Shown: in pieces, positions 9,198-19,329 of the stretch
Numbering within the stretch: the stretch's first letter is position 1
Layout of the letters: the number at the start of each line of letters is the position of its first letter
Assembly: GCF_000250985.1 (NCBI RefSeq)
Contig: NW_013524648.1
Location: 585,560 to 649,559, forward strand
Direction of reading: 5' to 3'
DNA: 64,000 nt
Origin: Nematocida parisii ERTm1
Lineage: Eukaryota > Microsporidia
Notes under the pieces: generated by a model
What the model saw: the letters and a program-made list of their open reading frames with translations, nothing else
Databases searched by the model: none
Told to the model about the DNA's origin: nothing
Program-made: the position numbers and the translations under genes

Positions 9198-11417
9198 ATG
9201 CTAAAGTTTAAGATACCCTTTCCCAAGAAAACAACTAATAAGAGAGATTTATATAGAATAATAATCATGTGCACAATGTACATCGCACATATTTTATTTA
9301 TAGTCCAAAATATATCTGAAATTGGCTTTAATGTACTGTGTAGCACTAATAATGAGGTTGAAATAGAACTTAACCCGAATGGGCCTTTATTTCATAATGC
9401 TTTATATATTGCATATAAGAATCAATTTATATACAACAAAGTAATATGGGCAAAGGAGGTAGAGAAGTATTTATGTAAGCTAGAAAAAGGAGAATTAGAA
9501 AAACCAGATGAATTAGATGGAATAGAAAAACTAGATGAAATAGAAAAACTAGATGGATTTAATATATTAGAAAGACTAGATAAATTAGATGGAATAGAAA
9601 AACTAGATGAAATAGCAAATGTGATGGGTGGACCAAGATTATATATTAAAGATGTAATTGTAGAGAGAAACAAAATAATGATGAATATATTGAAAAACAA
9701 GATACAAGAGGCTGATATTTGCAAGGATCAAGATAGGAGGAAGTATTTAATAGAATACTCTCATCAGCTACTTTTGCTTTTTCCATCTAAATATGGTATT
9801 TTTTCAACTGTATCTGAGAAGGAAGACTCACTTTCAAATTATTTATTAGGACAATTAGATCCCACTTATAGTAATCGCACTGTGGCTGCTCTTTTTATTT
9901 TGTCACAGGGGGTGGACTTACCCATTGAAGTAAAAAAAGAAAAAGATGGAAGTAGAACAATAAACCTTGTTCTAAATGAGAAAGAAGAGAAAAAAGTCTA
10001 TATTAAACAAAAAATTTCTATAAGTAAAGAAAATGCAAGAAACCCAGAGTACATTACAGAAATAGAACAGCTTATAAACTTTCTGCGGGACTGTATGAAA
10101 AATCCTATATTCTCATTAGACAATCCAAAAGGGATCAAGGAGCCTACTGCGTATGAAGAATTTATGACAGGCGACTTTTTGAACACTCCACAGTTTCTTA
10201 TTCAGTCGTACATATATGAAATACTTGATGATAACATCGTGTACAATGATATTATGGTAGAAATCGTGAATATTTTAATTTCTAATATATATTTCGAGTC
10301 TGATCCAGATCTAGTAGAAAAAAGCAAACAACTATATAATAAGTGCTTTTTACAATTAGATAACGAGGATCAAATAAAAATATATAATAATACGGTTAAA
10401 AAATACTTGGCGGATATAAAAAAATTAGATTCGAATGAAAGCAAACACCCGTGGATTCCCTTTAAGCATAGATATTCTAATCTTACACACACGCGTGTAC
10501 AAAAGCCTAATCTAGATACAGCTGAATCACAGATTGCAGCCGAAGAAGATGCGAAATACTCTAATACTGTAGAATTTGCTCTGCTAACACTATTCTGCTG
10601 TATGATGTATGATCCAGTGGATAACAAATACACCACAGAGCATCTATCCGAAACTTTTTGTTTAGATGTAAAAGAATTCTTCAAGAGGCATGATGACCCA
10701 GATCAGAAAATTACCCAGAAAATGCAGCAAGAGTGGTCTAACATACTTTCGAATTTAAAGGATTCAAGCATTCGCTATAACAAAGACAAATATGAACTAA
10801 AAAGCGGACTTATAAATATTTTACATGTTATAAAATGCATAGCCGGTGATGAAAAAATGGTTAATAAAGCGATTATGCATGTGAAAGGAGAGAGTAAACT
10901 TCGCTCCTCTGGCCGGCCTGACCCACGCAGTAAGATAGACAAGTTGCTTATAAAATTGTCTAAAAGCACAGACTTGCATATAGATGAGTATTCATTTAAA
11001 ATGGAAAAAGTATCTGAAAATGAATCAGACTTTTTTGGAAGGATTTCATTGATATATGCGTCGGATAAAAGGCGAAATGGACTGATTTTTACTATATCTC
11101 AGACGCATATGGCTATAGATATATATCCTGAAGAGGTCTTTGATTTAGACTCCCAGGAAATTTATGACCAGGAAAGTAACCTTATTCTTTATACAGGCTT
11201 CGCTAGTTTCATAACTAAAAAATATGAAAATCCTACTAGCTTTATAGAATATGTAATACTACAACGTGCAAAAATACATGAAGAAATAATTGGGGCTAGA
11301 CAGTATGCAATACAGTATGTTCATTCAGATTATGTTAAAGAATGGATACGCGAAGATAAAAATCTGCCAATAGACTTTATATTTCTGCAAGGAAGAATAG
11401 CAGATATGATGGATTAA
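9198..11417 (+). CDS. Large lineage-specific gene family member with N-terminal signal/anchor (739 aa)
   Basis: The family blocks are all present in order. First come a hydrophobic N-terminal segment around residues 20-40 and a NPNGPL block. Then come KYLIEYSHQLLLLFPS followed by a GVDLPIEV block, the signature EPTAYEEFMTG-x-FLNTPQFLIQSYIYE, a YDPVDNKYTTEHL block and an FFKRHDDPDQKIT...EWSNIL block. The same blocks recur in the genes at 12.4, 50.7 and 57.9 kb. Near residues 90-135 an extra insert repeats EKLDEIEKLDG, a species- or allele-specific expansion. This copy is one intact frame but lacks the C-terminal region seen in the 924-aa copy. The inferred role is an exported or membrane protein at the host-parasite interface. 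Confidence 0.85.
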   Translation: MLKFKIPFPKKTTNKRDLYRIIIMCTMYIAHILFIVQNISEIGFNVLCSTNNEVEIELNPNGPLFHNALYIAYKNQFIYNKVIWAKEVEKYLCKLEKGELEKPDELDGIEKLDEIEKLDGFNILERLDKLDGIEKLDEIANVMGGPRLYIKDVIVERNKIMMNILKNKIQEADICKDQDRRKYLIEYSHQLLLLFPSKYGIFSTVSEKEDSLSNYLLGQLDPTYSNRTVAALFILSQGVDLPIEVKKEKDGSRTINLVLNEKEEKKVYIKQKISISKENARNPEYITEIEQLINFLRDCMKNPIFSLDNPKGIKEPTAYEEFMTGDFLNTPQFLIQSYIYEILDDNIVYNDIMVEIVNILISNIYFESDPDLVEKSKQLYNKCFLQLDNEDQIKIYNNTVKKYLADIKKLDSNESKHPWIPFKHRYSNLTHTRVQKPNLDTAESQIAAEEDAKYSNTVEFALLTLFCCMMYDPVDNKYTTEHLSETFCLDVKEFFKRHDDPDQKITQKMQQEWSNILSNLKDSSIRYNKDKYELKSGLINILHVIKCIAGDEKMVNKAIMHVKGESKLRSSGRPDPRSKIDKLLIKLSKSTDLHIDEYSFKMEKVSENESDFFGRISLIYASDKRRNGLIFTISQTHMAIDIYPEEVFDLDSQEIYDQESNLILYTGFASFITKKYENPTSFIEYVILQRAKIHEEIIGARQYAIQYVHSDYVKEWIREDKNLPIDFIFLQGRIADMMD

Positions 11418-11479
11418 AAGTAATACATTATCATATATTTTCGGGTTATTTTTAATACAAACAGTTTATTATTATATGA

Positions 11480-11830
11480 TGTGTGGAGTCTCAGCTGGAT
11501 AGATGGCTGGTACCACATACTTGTTCCGTATACTTCATTATCTCGTTATGTTTTAGAATTCTTTGATAGTACGGGGCATTGCTGTCCTTTCACTAGGAAT
11601 GGCTTCTCTTGTTGGGCGAACTTCTTTAAATTCTAGCATCAACGGCCCCCGTATAGATCGATAATGGGCGCTTGTACACACTTAGAAGTGTATGGTTTGT
11701 GGTCTTCGAATGAGTGAGTCCTTGTTGGAATGAACATGCCGTGTATTATGATCCTTCTCCAAGCGAGAATGTCTGATCCCTGGTCTGTTGACACTCGCTC
11801 TCACGCTCTGGGTAGTTTAATGCTTTACTA
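11480..11830. ncRNA. Candidate structured non-coding RNA of about 340 nt
   Basis: This is a sharply GC-richer block in AT-rich intergenic DNA without a credible ORF. Pairings seen directly are: TGTGG (11482-11486) with CCACA (11513-11517), enclosing CAGC with GCTG; TACGGGG (11570-11576) with CCCCGTA (11647-11653), a perfect 7-bp long-range helix that closes a domain containing GTTG/CAAC; an ACACT-TAGA-AGTGT hairpin; and GCGAG plus TGTC (11763-11773) with GACA plus CTCGC (11790-11798). The size and architecture would suit an RNase P, RNase MRP or SRP-type RNA. I could not locate their universal motifs, so the family and strand are open. Confidence 0.5.
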
Positions 11831-12410
11831 AGTAATCATAATATATTGTATATTATGTTATGATTATTCGAATTATACTGTAATCTCGCCAATTTAGATA
11901 GTAGAATCAGAATACACCCCACATACTCTGGGCATAGTCTATGCGCATAGGACTATATACAGAGTATTATAATAATATTTATGAATGGATTCAGAAATAT
12001 AAATTATTTTCTATCTGGGCATAAATAGGCCAGTAATAGAATTTCTACAATAATTATAAATATAAGAAAAATTCAAATACAATTTTATTAAAGAATCCAA
12101 ATATCATAAATATAATGTTAATTCTCCATGGACATATGAATATCCTACTTTAGAAGTGAAATTAACCACTATAAAGACAATACAACAATTAATTTAAGAG
12201 ACCTCTTTGACAGATTTATTAGGAGATAGTCCAATGTCATTTGTAATAATGCCATATTCATTAGAATCATAAATTCTGTCAAATAAAACTATATAATCGT
12301 TTCTGAAAATCAATGAATAACAAGTTTTAATTATGCCAAACAGCAATTTACAATTAAAAAATGAAAATTGGGCTATATCTTTTTTATTTTTTAGTTTTAA
12401 TATTAAAGAT

Positions 12411-13577
12411 ATGCATATAAGAAAGAAAATTGTTATTGGAATGATTATTTTATGTAAGATATACTGTAAACTAGAAACAAGTAGCTATGTGTCGTTGCAT
12501 AATAAAAATATTGATGGTAAAGGATTGAAAATTCGACTGGGGGGGTCTTTATCTCCAATAGGCCCGTTCTTTTCTGAGAAGCTTAATCTAATGCGTGCAA
12601 AACGGTATTTTTCGTCGGAGATGGATATACAGTACAATCTAAATATTTATGCTACGAATAATGTGTGGGAATTAATAGACTTTAATAGAAAATTCAATAG
12701 TGATACTGCTCATTCAAAAGAGATACTTGCTAAGCACTGCAAGAATCCAATTTATATTAGAGATTATCACCAAACAATAGCACACTTATTTCCTTCTTTA
12801 CTTAGCAATCTATCTATATATACGTGTGGAAAGAATTCATTCATGAGGTTTATTCAAAGTGAGCATGTGGATGAGCACAGACTTAATATTTTAGCCTCAT
12901 TATTTTTATTAGCAGAGGGTGTGGATATACCACTGACTGTAGAAGGCACTGGGTCGAAACAGATGCTAGTTCTAAAGGACATTATCACTGGAGAAGAGAA
13001 ATTCTCTTTAAGCATGCTTGCTATGTGCAATGTAAAGTATGCTGATAACACAATGAAGGATGTTAAACTAATACAACGAAAGGCTGTTAGTGTTATAAAA
13101 TTCTTTATAGACAATAAAACGAATCTAGATATACGGGAAGGAGGTGAATATGCAGAGCCTAAAACCTATGAGGAGTTTAAAACTGGAAAGTTTTTATGTA
13201 ATTCTAGATGGCTAATACAGTATTATATATTTGAGTACTTGGAGAGTGAAGATAGTACAGTTGAACTTGCAAAAATCGTGTATTCTATGCTTATGGAGAG
13301 TATAGAAAAGAAAAAGAGTGAAGAGAGTGAAGAATCAAATGATGAAGTGAAATATTTGGAAAGCATTGTTAATAAGTGTTTTGTGAGGTCTAATGGGATG
13401 TGTCTAAGAATTGGAGGATGCGTACATTGGACTTGTTGTATGGCAAGGACTTTTTATGTGATACATTTTCATTTATGGGTATTCATGATTTTCCACTCTA
13501 TAAATGTGTTCCCTCTTATAATAGAAAAGAAAATTCCTTTAATAATAGTATTCTGTACAGCAATCATGCTGAAGTAG
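12411..13577 (+). CDS. Large family member, N-terminal part of a frame-split gene
   Basis: I choose the Met at 12411, not the earlier Met at 12333, because it directly precedes a good signal peptide (basic MHIRKK, then a hydrophobic core ending IYCKLE). The family N-terminal blocks follow: SPIGPF, KRYFSSEMD, HQTIAHLFPS, EGVDIPLTVEG, and EPKTYEEFKTG with FLCNSRWLIQYYIFEYL. After the conserved NKCF at about 13375-13383 the frame departs from the family pattern, becomes meaningless and ends at 13577, while the correct continuation is found one frame over. The gene is thus interrupted once near 13390. Confidence 0.75.
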   Translation: MHIRKKIVIGMIILCKIYCKLETSSYVSLHNKNIDGKGLKIRLGGSLSPIGPFFSEKLNLMRAKRYFSSEMDIQYNLNIYATNNVWELIDFNRKFNSDTAHSKEILAKHCKNPIYIRDYHQTIAHLFPSLLSNLSIYTCGKNSFMRFIQSEHVDEHRLNILASLFLLAEGVDIPLTVEGTGSKQMLVLKDIITGEEKFSLSMLAMCNVKYADNTMKDVKLIQRKAVSVIKFFIDNKTNLDIREGGEYAEPKTYEEFKTGKFLCNSRWLIQYYIFEYLESEDSTVELAKIVYSMLMESIEKKKSEESEESNDEVKYLESIVNKCFVRSNGMCLRIGGCVHWTCCMARTFYVIHFHLWVFMIFHSINVFPLIIEKKIPLIIVFCTAIMLK

Positions 13578-15268
13578 AATTACTTTTCTTGTTTTTCTAT
13601 TTGGCATACGATCCGGTGAAGAAAGAATACACTACAGAGCATATGGGAAATGTATCACCAGATTTGAAGAGGTTCTTTACCAAATATAAAAAGCCATCTG
13701 ATACAATTACATATGCGATGCACAATGATTGGAGTAAAGTAGTAGCTGATCTAGACAACAAAAACATTATATATGTCAACGCCAATAGAAATAAACTTGC
13801 CACGTGTATAATAAATACACTATATGTTGTTTCTGAAATAACTGGAAGGTATTCTATAGAGAAAAAGACTCTTAATGAGTTTAGAACCCTTCTGAAAAAA
13901 AGCGGATGTTTGAGTAATTTAATAGAAACAGTAAAGGAATATGCAAAGAATCTATTTACATCACTCACTAAAGAATCCAGTCTATCAATTCAAACTCTTT
14001 TATTACTGACAAACAATGAGAGTTCTAGTGATACTAATAAATGCAAATCAGCTTTAAAAAAAATGATAAAGAAAGAGATAAGAGTAACCATATCTAATAT
14101 ATCTAAAGAAGAACTGGATTTAGATGGTAAATTGCTTCTAAATGGAAAATTGACTATAATACACGAGTATCCTGAGCACTGTAGGCTAAAGATAGAATTA
14201 TGCCATCTAAACTCTTATACACCCATTAAAAACACACTCTGCAAACACATTCATCTAAATAGTTCTAAGAGTGCTGCTGCAATTGATATAATCGATTCTA
14301 TTAATAGAGAAACAAATAATAGTCTGTCCGATTATATAATTAAGCATATCTTAGAACAAGCACTGCCTAATAATTCTACTAAGAAGAAAAATAAAGATTC
14401 GTGCACAGAAAATATGAGCCTGGCAAACGACAACAATATATCCTATCCAATTGACAAGTTCTTCTTGTACAATTCAATGGAATTAGAACACAATTTGCTA
14501 AAAACAATACATCACATTAGAAGTTGTCTCTTAGGGCATCCTCTAGAGAAAACTGACCCGTGGGCCCGAACTATTTCTAATATGATAGGAGACCTTTCTC
14601 TATATAAATTTAATACAATTGTGAAGATGGTCTTCACTTCAATGTATCTTGGTGGATTATACAAAAACTGCACTAAAGAGATGAATATACCTGATAAAAC
14701 AATTTCTAGTGATCATTATTTAGTAAATGAACTATATAAATATATTGTTTATTTACAGAAAAGTGGGTCTACTACTGGCAGTGTAGAGCTTATAAAGGCA
14801 TATTTGGCAGCAGGAGATCGAATGGGGCAAATCTTTTCCTTTTTCCTAGAAAGGGGGGTATCACCCGACTATACCAAATTCCTCTCTGTATTGACACTAG
14901 AAGGCACAACTATAGAATATTTGGATGAAATTGCAAAATTTATAGATAGTTTAGACAAAAACAATCCAAAGTATAAAAATCTTGAGCCTTCTAATGATGT
15001 ATGGATTATTTGGCTTAAAATGTCCTTTAAGTCAAATATTTTTGTTCCGGTTATACAAGAAATCTTTGATAAAATTACTATTGATGATGCGCTTTTGAGC
15101 AGGAATAAAGACAAACTTAAACATCCTGAAAAGACTAATGATGAATTATTGAGTTTGTTTGTACAGTCTAATACACTGTATAAAAAAATGATAGAAACTG
15201 TGAAGTCTCTAATAGAGAAGTATCCTAAATATTCTGAAATATTTTATTATACAATGAAGAGGTATTAA
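13400..15268 (+). CDS. Large family member, C-terminal part of the frame-split gene
   Basis: This open frame overlaps the previous one by about 180 bp and has no suitable start of its own (the first codon is GTG; the first ATG is 13418). It resumes the family pattern at once: LLFLFFYLAYDPVKKEYTTEHM, then FFTKYKKPSDTIT...DWSKVVADL, and a C-terminal region of about 450 residues related to the end of the 924-aa copy (for instance a W-I-I-W-L-K block). It is best read as the continuation of the 12411 gene after a one-base frame change, either a real inactivating change or a sequence error. Together the two parts would span about 2.86 kb, similar to the intact copy at 50746. Confidence 0.7.
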   Translation: MSKNWRMRTLDLLYGKDFLCDTFSFMGIHDFPLYKCVPSYNRKENSFNNSILYSNHAEVELLFLFFYLAYDPVKKEYTTEHMGNVSPDLKRFFTKYKKPSDTITYAMHNDWSKVVADLDNKNIIYVNANRNKLATCIINTLYVVSEITGRYSIEKKTLNEFRTLLKKSGCLSNLIETVKEYAKNLFTSLTKESSLSIQTLLLLTNNESSSDTNKCKSALKKMIKKEIRVTISNISKEELDLDGKLLLNGKLTIIHEYPEHCRLKIELCHLNSYTPIKNTLCKHIHLNSSKSAAAIDIIDSINRETNNSLSDYIIKHILEQALPNNSTKKKNKDSCTENMSLANDNNISYPIDKFFLYNSMELEHNLLKTIHHIRSCLLGHPLEKTDPWARTISNMIGDLSLYKFNTIVKMVFTSMYLGGLYKNCTKEMNIPDKTISSDHYLVNELYKYIVYLQKSGSTTGSVELIKAYLAAGDRMGQIFSFFLERGVSPDYTKFLSVLTLEGTTIEYLDEIAKFIDSLDKNNPKYKNLEPSNDVWIIWLKMSFKSNIFVPVIQEIFDKITIDDALLSRNKDKLKHPEKTNDELLSLFVQSNTLYKKMIETVKSLIEKYPKYSEIFYYTMKRY

Positions 15269-16548
15269 TAATACGGTCTAAGTTAAATAATGCACTATTT
15301 TAAATAGAGAGAATACTATATGAGTTACTCGGATTATTCGGGTTAATTAATTAAACATATATGCTTAAACATGTACAGTTGTTTTCTTAGGAAAAGGCAT
15401 TCTTAAACTTTGACTTTTATTGAATTTGTATACGTATTTATAGACCGTAAAATCTATTTAAATTATGTTGCCATGTTGTGTAACAATAATTTCTGATCTA
15501 GTCTGAGCTGGCATGTTTATGTAAAACATTACAATAACTCATGTCATGCTAACAAATGCTATTCTTAGCATACAACATGTACTATATTGTATTTTAGCCT
15601 TAGAAGGTTTATTTTCTTTATAATGGCATGTACTGTTTAAATACTAGTATTCTTGGTTCAGTATGCATTATAACGCTCTAAGTATAACTTAATAAAATTA
15701 GTCATTTGTGCATGTTTTAACTTATGATTTAGTGTCTGTTCTATATAATTGTTTTATTGTAGTTCTAGGCTGTTATATTCCTATTTGACTGGTTTTAGTT
15801 ATATCTGATAAATCATTTAATTTTTACTCTTTGTTTCTTATGGTATTATTAATAATTAGTTTAATTCCTTTATAATATAATCAGAAATTGAAATAAAAAT
15901 AATTTATCCTTTACAAAAATAATAAAAATAATACACTTATAATAGAAAACAGTCAAAGACAGACAGACCATCTATTAAAGTAAGAAGAAGCCGGTGATGG
16001 CGAGTTTATTCTAGCAAATTCACAGGCACTTTAATCCTGTAAATATCTTATTCTCTGGTATATCTTAAGCATATTTAAGATATAATAATGTATAACAGAC
16101 ATATTCTCTGTATATAATACACTGTATAACCAATACATTTATTATATACTGAGTTTATATTGATTTTTAGTCTTTTTGTTATAACAGAGAAAAGTATTCA
16201 TTTTAGTTATAGTGTAACTTAAATGAAGTAGCTAGAAAATTTACTAACCCTTCCAAAGGAGTTATAAGTGCACACAAATAACAGAAATATTTCAGAGTAT
16301 ATTCAAATATCCAGGTATTTCAGGTTATTTCGGGTTATTTTTAATAATTCTGTGTTAAATATGTGTATTCTTCTGTAATATTTAAATAATTTTAATTTTA
16401 AGTGTGCTCAGCATAATGAAATTCTGTACGGATTGGTTTTATAATGGAATTTCATTGTAGAATTATTTAAACATTTGGGTTATTTTTGGAGTATACATAT
16501 TTAACGTAAATATTTATGTTGTATGCACGTATAACAGAATCTTCTGGG
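15269..16548. other. Intergenic region without recognised gene
   Basis: About 1.3 kb of AT-rich sequence. Copies of the dispersed GGGTTAT motif lie near both ends (about 15339 and 16331-16338). A short GC-richer patch (about 15985-16030) has no convincing hairpin. No ORF, tRNA or repeat array was seen. Confidence 0.6.
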
Positions 16549-17394
16549 TCATGTTGACTCGTTTCTTTTGCAATCTATGGCCTTATGTCCTTGTACACCG
16601 CAGTAGTAGCACTTACCAAGGAATTTATTGCACAGTAACTGCCATTTACTCCTTTCCTTTTTTAGTCTCTTTTTACGTTTATATATGTCCCTGTCTTTCT
16701 TTATACATGCAGATTTAAGTGCGTGCAGAGCATTTTCTAGGCTTTTACTTTCTTTCTTCCACGCGCTCAAGAACACACAGGAGTACTTGTAATAATTCTG
16801 TGATAATTCCAAGTAGACGTCTCTGTAGGTGTGTGCATTCCCATGTACGTATGCAGAGAATGCGCTGAACCATGTGATATTCTGTCTTTTTTTGAGTTCT
16901 TTAAAGGCCGAGAGTGTTGGGGGGTTTTTTAGTGGGGAGAGTGCTACAATGTCTATGTAGTTAAGGAAGGCTTCTATAAAGAAGTCCCAGTCTTCCTGTG
17001 TCCAGGCGCTGAGTGTTTTATTCACTGCTTTTATTTTTTGGTTTACAGCTACGCAGATGTTCTTTTCTACATACGTGGTTCTTCTAGATAGCTCCATGCA
17101 CAGGAAGTACAGCTTGCTTTCAATTGAGTACTCAGCCCATCCGTAAGGGGTTTCATTCAAATACCGAAGTGGTTTTTCTACTTCCTTTCTTCCATGGATA
17201 AGTATCATATTATTCAGTATCCTCACAACAGAGTCGTGCTGTGAGACAGCAATTCTTTCAGGCACTCTTTCTGTAGAGTAGTAATATTCATGTTCTTTTC
17301 CAAATTGTATTTTTTCTAGTTGTCCCATATGGCAGTATACATTATCTACTATATTTAATTTATATGCTGCATTATTTGCTTTTCTGATTTCCAT
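16549..17394 (-). CDS. Gag-like protein with C-terminal CCHC zinc knuckle (281 aa)
   Basis: The C-terminus carries a zinc knuckle of CX2CX4HX4C form (CYYCGVQGHKAIDC), preceded by a Lys/Arg-rich stretch. The middle is helical with Trp-containing blocks (AWTQEDWDFFIEAFLNYI) reminiscent of retroelement Gag capsid domains. It is a single open frame with no recognised pol partner next to it, and I did not notice terminal repeats. It is either an isolated fossil of an LTR-type element or a Gag-derived host gene; an ordinary RNA-binding zinc-knuckle protein is the alternative. Age cannot be judged here. Confidence 0.55.
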   Translation of the reverse strand: MEIRKANNAAYKLNIVDNVYCHMGQLEKIQFGKEHEYYYSTERVPERIAVSQHDSVVRILNNMILIHGRKEVEKPLRYLNETPYGWAEYSIESKLYFLCMELSRRTTYVEKNICVAVNQKIKAVNKTLSAWTQEDWDFFIEAFLNYIDIVALSPLKNPPTLSAFKELKKRQNITWFSAFSAYVHGNAHTYRDVYLELSQNYYKYSCVFLSAWKKESKSLENALHALKSACIKKDRDIYKRKKRLKKERSKWQLLCNKFLGKCYYCGVQGHKAIDCKRNEST

Positions 17395-17774
17395 TAGTTT
17401 ATTTATTTATCTCTTTTGTTTATTCATATGTGCGTATACGTGTACATTTCTTTGTTTTCTCTTTGTATATTTTAGTATTTATACGTTATACATTGAAATA
17501 TTTGAACATACCATAATTACAGCAGTTATTATGAATTTAAGTCTATTACTGGTGTAAGTATTGCATAGAATGGGCAATTTCAGTTATTTACAGACTATTC
17601 TTGGTTATTTTTGAAGTATTATGAAACTAGAAGAAGCAGCAAGAAAGGGAAAATTAAAGCACTTAAAGAGAAAGGGGAAGGATCGCTTTAATATTACTGC
17701 AGAATAATAGAACATTCAACAGGTCAAAATAAATCACATAATAGAAGGGTAAGAGTGTGGACGGGCATAAAGAA

Positions 17775-17846
17775 GGGTGGCTCCGGGAATCGAACCCGGC
17801 ACCTCGTGCACCCGAAGCACAAATCATACCACTAGACCAAGCCACC
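17775..17846 (-). tRNA. tRNA-Pro(CGG)
   Basis: On the minus strand the acceptor stem GGTGGCT pairs perfectly with AGCCACC, and the discriminator base is C. The T-arm has the usual GGTTCGATTCC core, and the anticodon loop is TTCGGGT with anticodon CGG. The D-arm contains GGTCTAGTGGTA as in eukaryotic tRNA-Pro. No intron and no encoded CCA. It lies 81 bp upstream of the NAC-beta gene and on the opposite strand. Confidence 0.93.
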
Positions 17847-17927
17847 TCTAAAATTTATGGCAATTCTGTGAAACCAGCCGGTTCTTCTTTAGTAGAAAAA
17901 GAATAAAGATTTACTTTTTTTTAGGCC

Positions 17928-18392
17928 ATGATGAACAGAGCAGTAAGAGTAGGTGGAAAAAAAGCACCAAGAAGAGCACCAACCAAGAAGCAAGTAGATG
18001 CAGACAATGACAAGGGATTCATGACCGCACTCTCTGCTGGTGGGTACAAATGCAACGAGGTAAAGGATGTAGACTGCTGCAGTTTCATGGCTGACACAGA
18101 TTCCGTTATAAACTACAAGACTCCAGAGGTAAAGGCCGTTACCAAGGACAATGTAGTAATTGGGTACCTTATTAAAGGAAAGGGCGAATTACTAGGAGAG
18201 AACAACAGAAACTTTGACCTAGACTCTATTATCAAGTACCTTTCTTCAAAAGGCGTTAATGTAGAGGAGTTAGTTGAGAAGGTCCAGAATGGAGACAAGA
18301 AAGCATTAGAAGAGATTCTTGAGCTGGTAAAGACTGCTGCCATTGAGGAGGACAAAGAAAAAGAAAAAGAAGAATCCGAGAAGGCAGAATAA
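17928..18392 (+). CDS. Nascent polypeptide-associated complex beta subunit (BTF3-like), 154 aa
   Basis: NAC-beta pairs with NAC-alpha at the ribosome exit tunnel and regulates nascent chain targeting. Visible features fit: a basic N-terminus (RVGGKKAPRRAPTKKQ, the ribosome-binding end), then a NAC domain around residues 30-90 with EVKDVDCCSFMADTDSVINYKTP and VKAVTKDNVVIGY, and an acidic Lys/Glu tail. Length is near that of yeast EGD1. The start is the first of two adjacent Met codons directly after a pyrimidine tract. TRM7 follows on the same strand. Confidence 0.85.
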   Translation: MMNRAVRVGGKKAPRRAPTKKQVDADNDKGFMTALSAGGYKCNEVKDVDCCSFMADTDSVINYKTPEVKAVTKDNVVIGYLIKGKGELLGENNRNFDLDSIIKYLSSKGVNVEELVEKVQNGDKKALEEILELVKTAAIEEDKEKEKEESEKAE

Positions 18393-18710
18393 GTCTAAAG
18401 AATAAATATCATACTGTAGCCGTGATTACGTAGTATTTATATATAATACTGAATAATAAATAGAAACATATGATATAATATACAGAATATTTAATCTGAT
18501 TTTATAATGAGCTTACATAAGCACTTACCTGAACAGGAAATATACTACAATTTTTATACTGGTTTTATCCTAATATCAGTTATTTACTGCACAGACCAGA
18601 GCAAATTACAGATTATTCCCGTCAATACTATTCTGTGTCGGCGTAGGCCAGTTCATTATTACAGTAGCAGAGTAAATATTCAGTTAAGTTTTAGTTTCTA
18701 TTTAATTTTC

Positions 18711-19292
18711 ATGCAGAGGGATGTTCACTACAGAAAAGCCAAGAGTGAAGGATACCGTGCCAGAAGTGCGTATAAATTACTTGAAATAATAGAGGAGTAC
18801 AATATTCTAGAGAATGTTCAGTCAGTGATAGATTTATGCGCTGCACCCGGCAGTTGGAGTCAAGTTATTAAAGAGAGGCTTCCCCATGCCCACCTTCTCT
18901 CTGTGGACCTACAAGACATTGAGCCAATTAATGATGCGATTATTGTAAAGGGCGACATAACCTCAGACAAAACTATTTCAGAGATAAAGAATACGTTCGG
19001 TGCAAGGGTAGACTTAATTCTATGTGATGGTGCACCAGAAGTAACTGGTTTACACGACTTAGATGAATATTTCCACTCTTCATTAATTACTGCCGCGTGT
19101 TCCTTATCACGCACTCTTCTTTCACCAAGTGGCTGTTTCGTCATAAAAGTATTCACGGGGAGCGACCCAGAAATTCTCATGGAGGATTTAAAGGAGTATT
19201 TCTCAGAAGTATTAATTGTAAAACCAAAAAGCAGCAGAATAAAGAGCAAGGAAGCTTTTGCAATATGCCATCAAATCAGAATTCCAGAATAA
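18711..19292 (+). CDS. TRM7: tRNA 2'-O-methyltransferase TRM7/FTSJ1-type (193 aa)
   Basis: This is an RrmJ/FtsJ-fold, SAM-dependent methyltransferase. TRM7 modifies positions 32 and 34 of the anticodon loop of certain tRNAs in the cytosol. The catalytic K-D-K-E tetrad is complete: Lys22 (RSAYK), Asp106 (LCDGAPE), Lys146 (FVIKVF) and Glu181 (SKEAF). The SAM-binding motif is DLCAAPGSWSQ (41-51). The N-terminus RDVHYRKAKSEGYRARSA is characteristic of the TRM7 branch more than of mitochondrial MRM2 or nucleolar SPB1. I start at the Met directly before RDVHY; the frame is open farther upstream, but that extension is unlike the family. The protein lacks the C-terminal extension of yeast TRM7. Confidence 0.85.
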   Translation: MQRDVHYRKAKSEGYRARSAYKLLEIIEEYNILENVQSVIDLCAAPGSWSQVIKERLPHAHLLSVDLQDIEPINDAIIVKGDITSDKTISEIKNTFGARVDLILCDGAPEVTGLHDLDEYFHSSLITAACSLSRTLLSPSGCFVIKVFTGSDPEILMEDLKEYFSEVLIVKPKSSRIKSKEAFAICHQIRIPE

Positions 19293-19329
19293 ACAAGAAA
19301 TCCCCAATAATATCATAATAATCCCATAA

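Noticed and set aside
11480-11830. Assignment as RNase P, MRP or SRP RNA
   Set aside because: Size and helices are compatible, but I could not find the conserved core motifs on either strand, so only a generic ncRNA candidate is claimed.
17663-17845. Minus-strand 60-residue open frame
   Set aside because: It is the translation of tRNA-Pro(CGG).
18507-18710. N-terminal extension of TRM7
   Set aside because: The in-frame upstream part has no match to the family and precedes the conserved RDVHYRKAK start; kept out of the gene.
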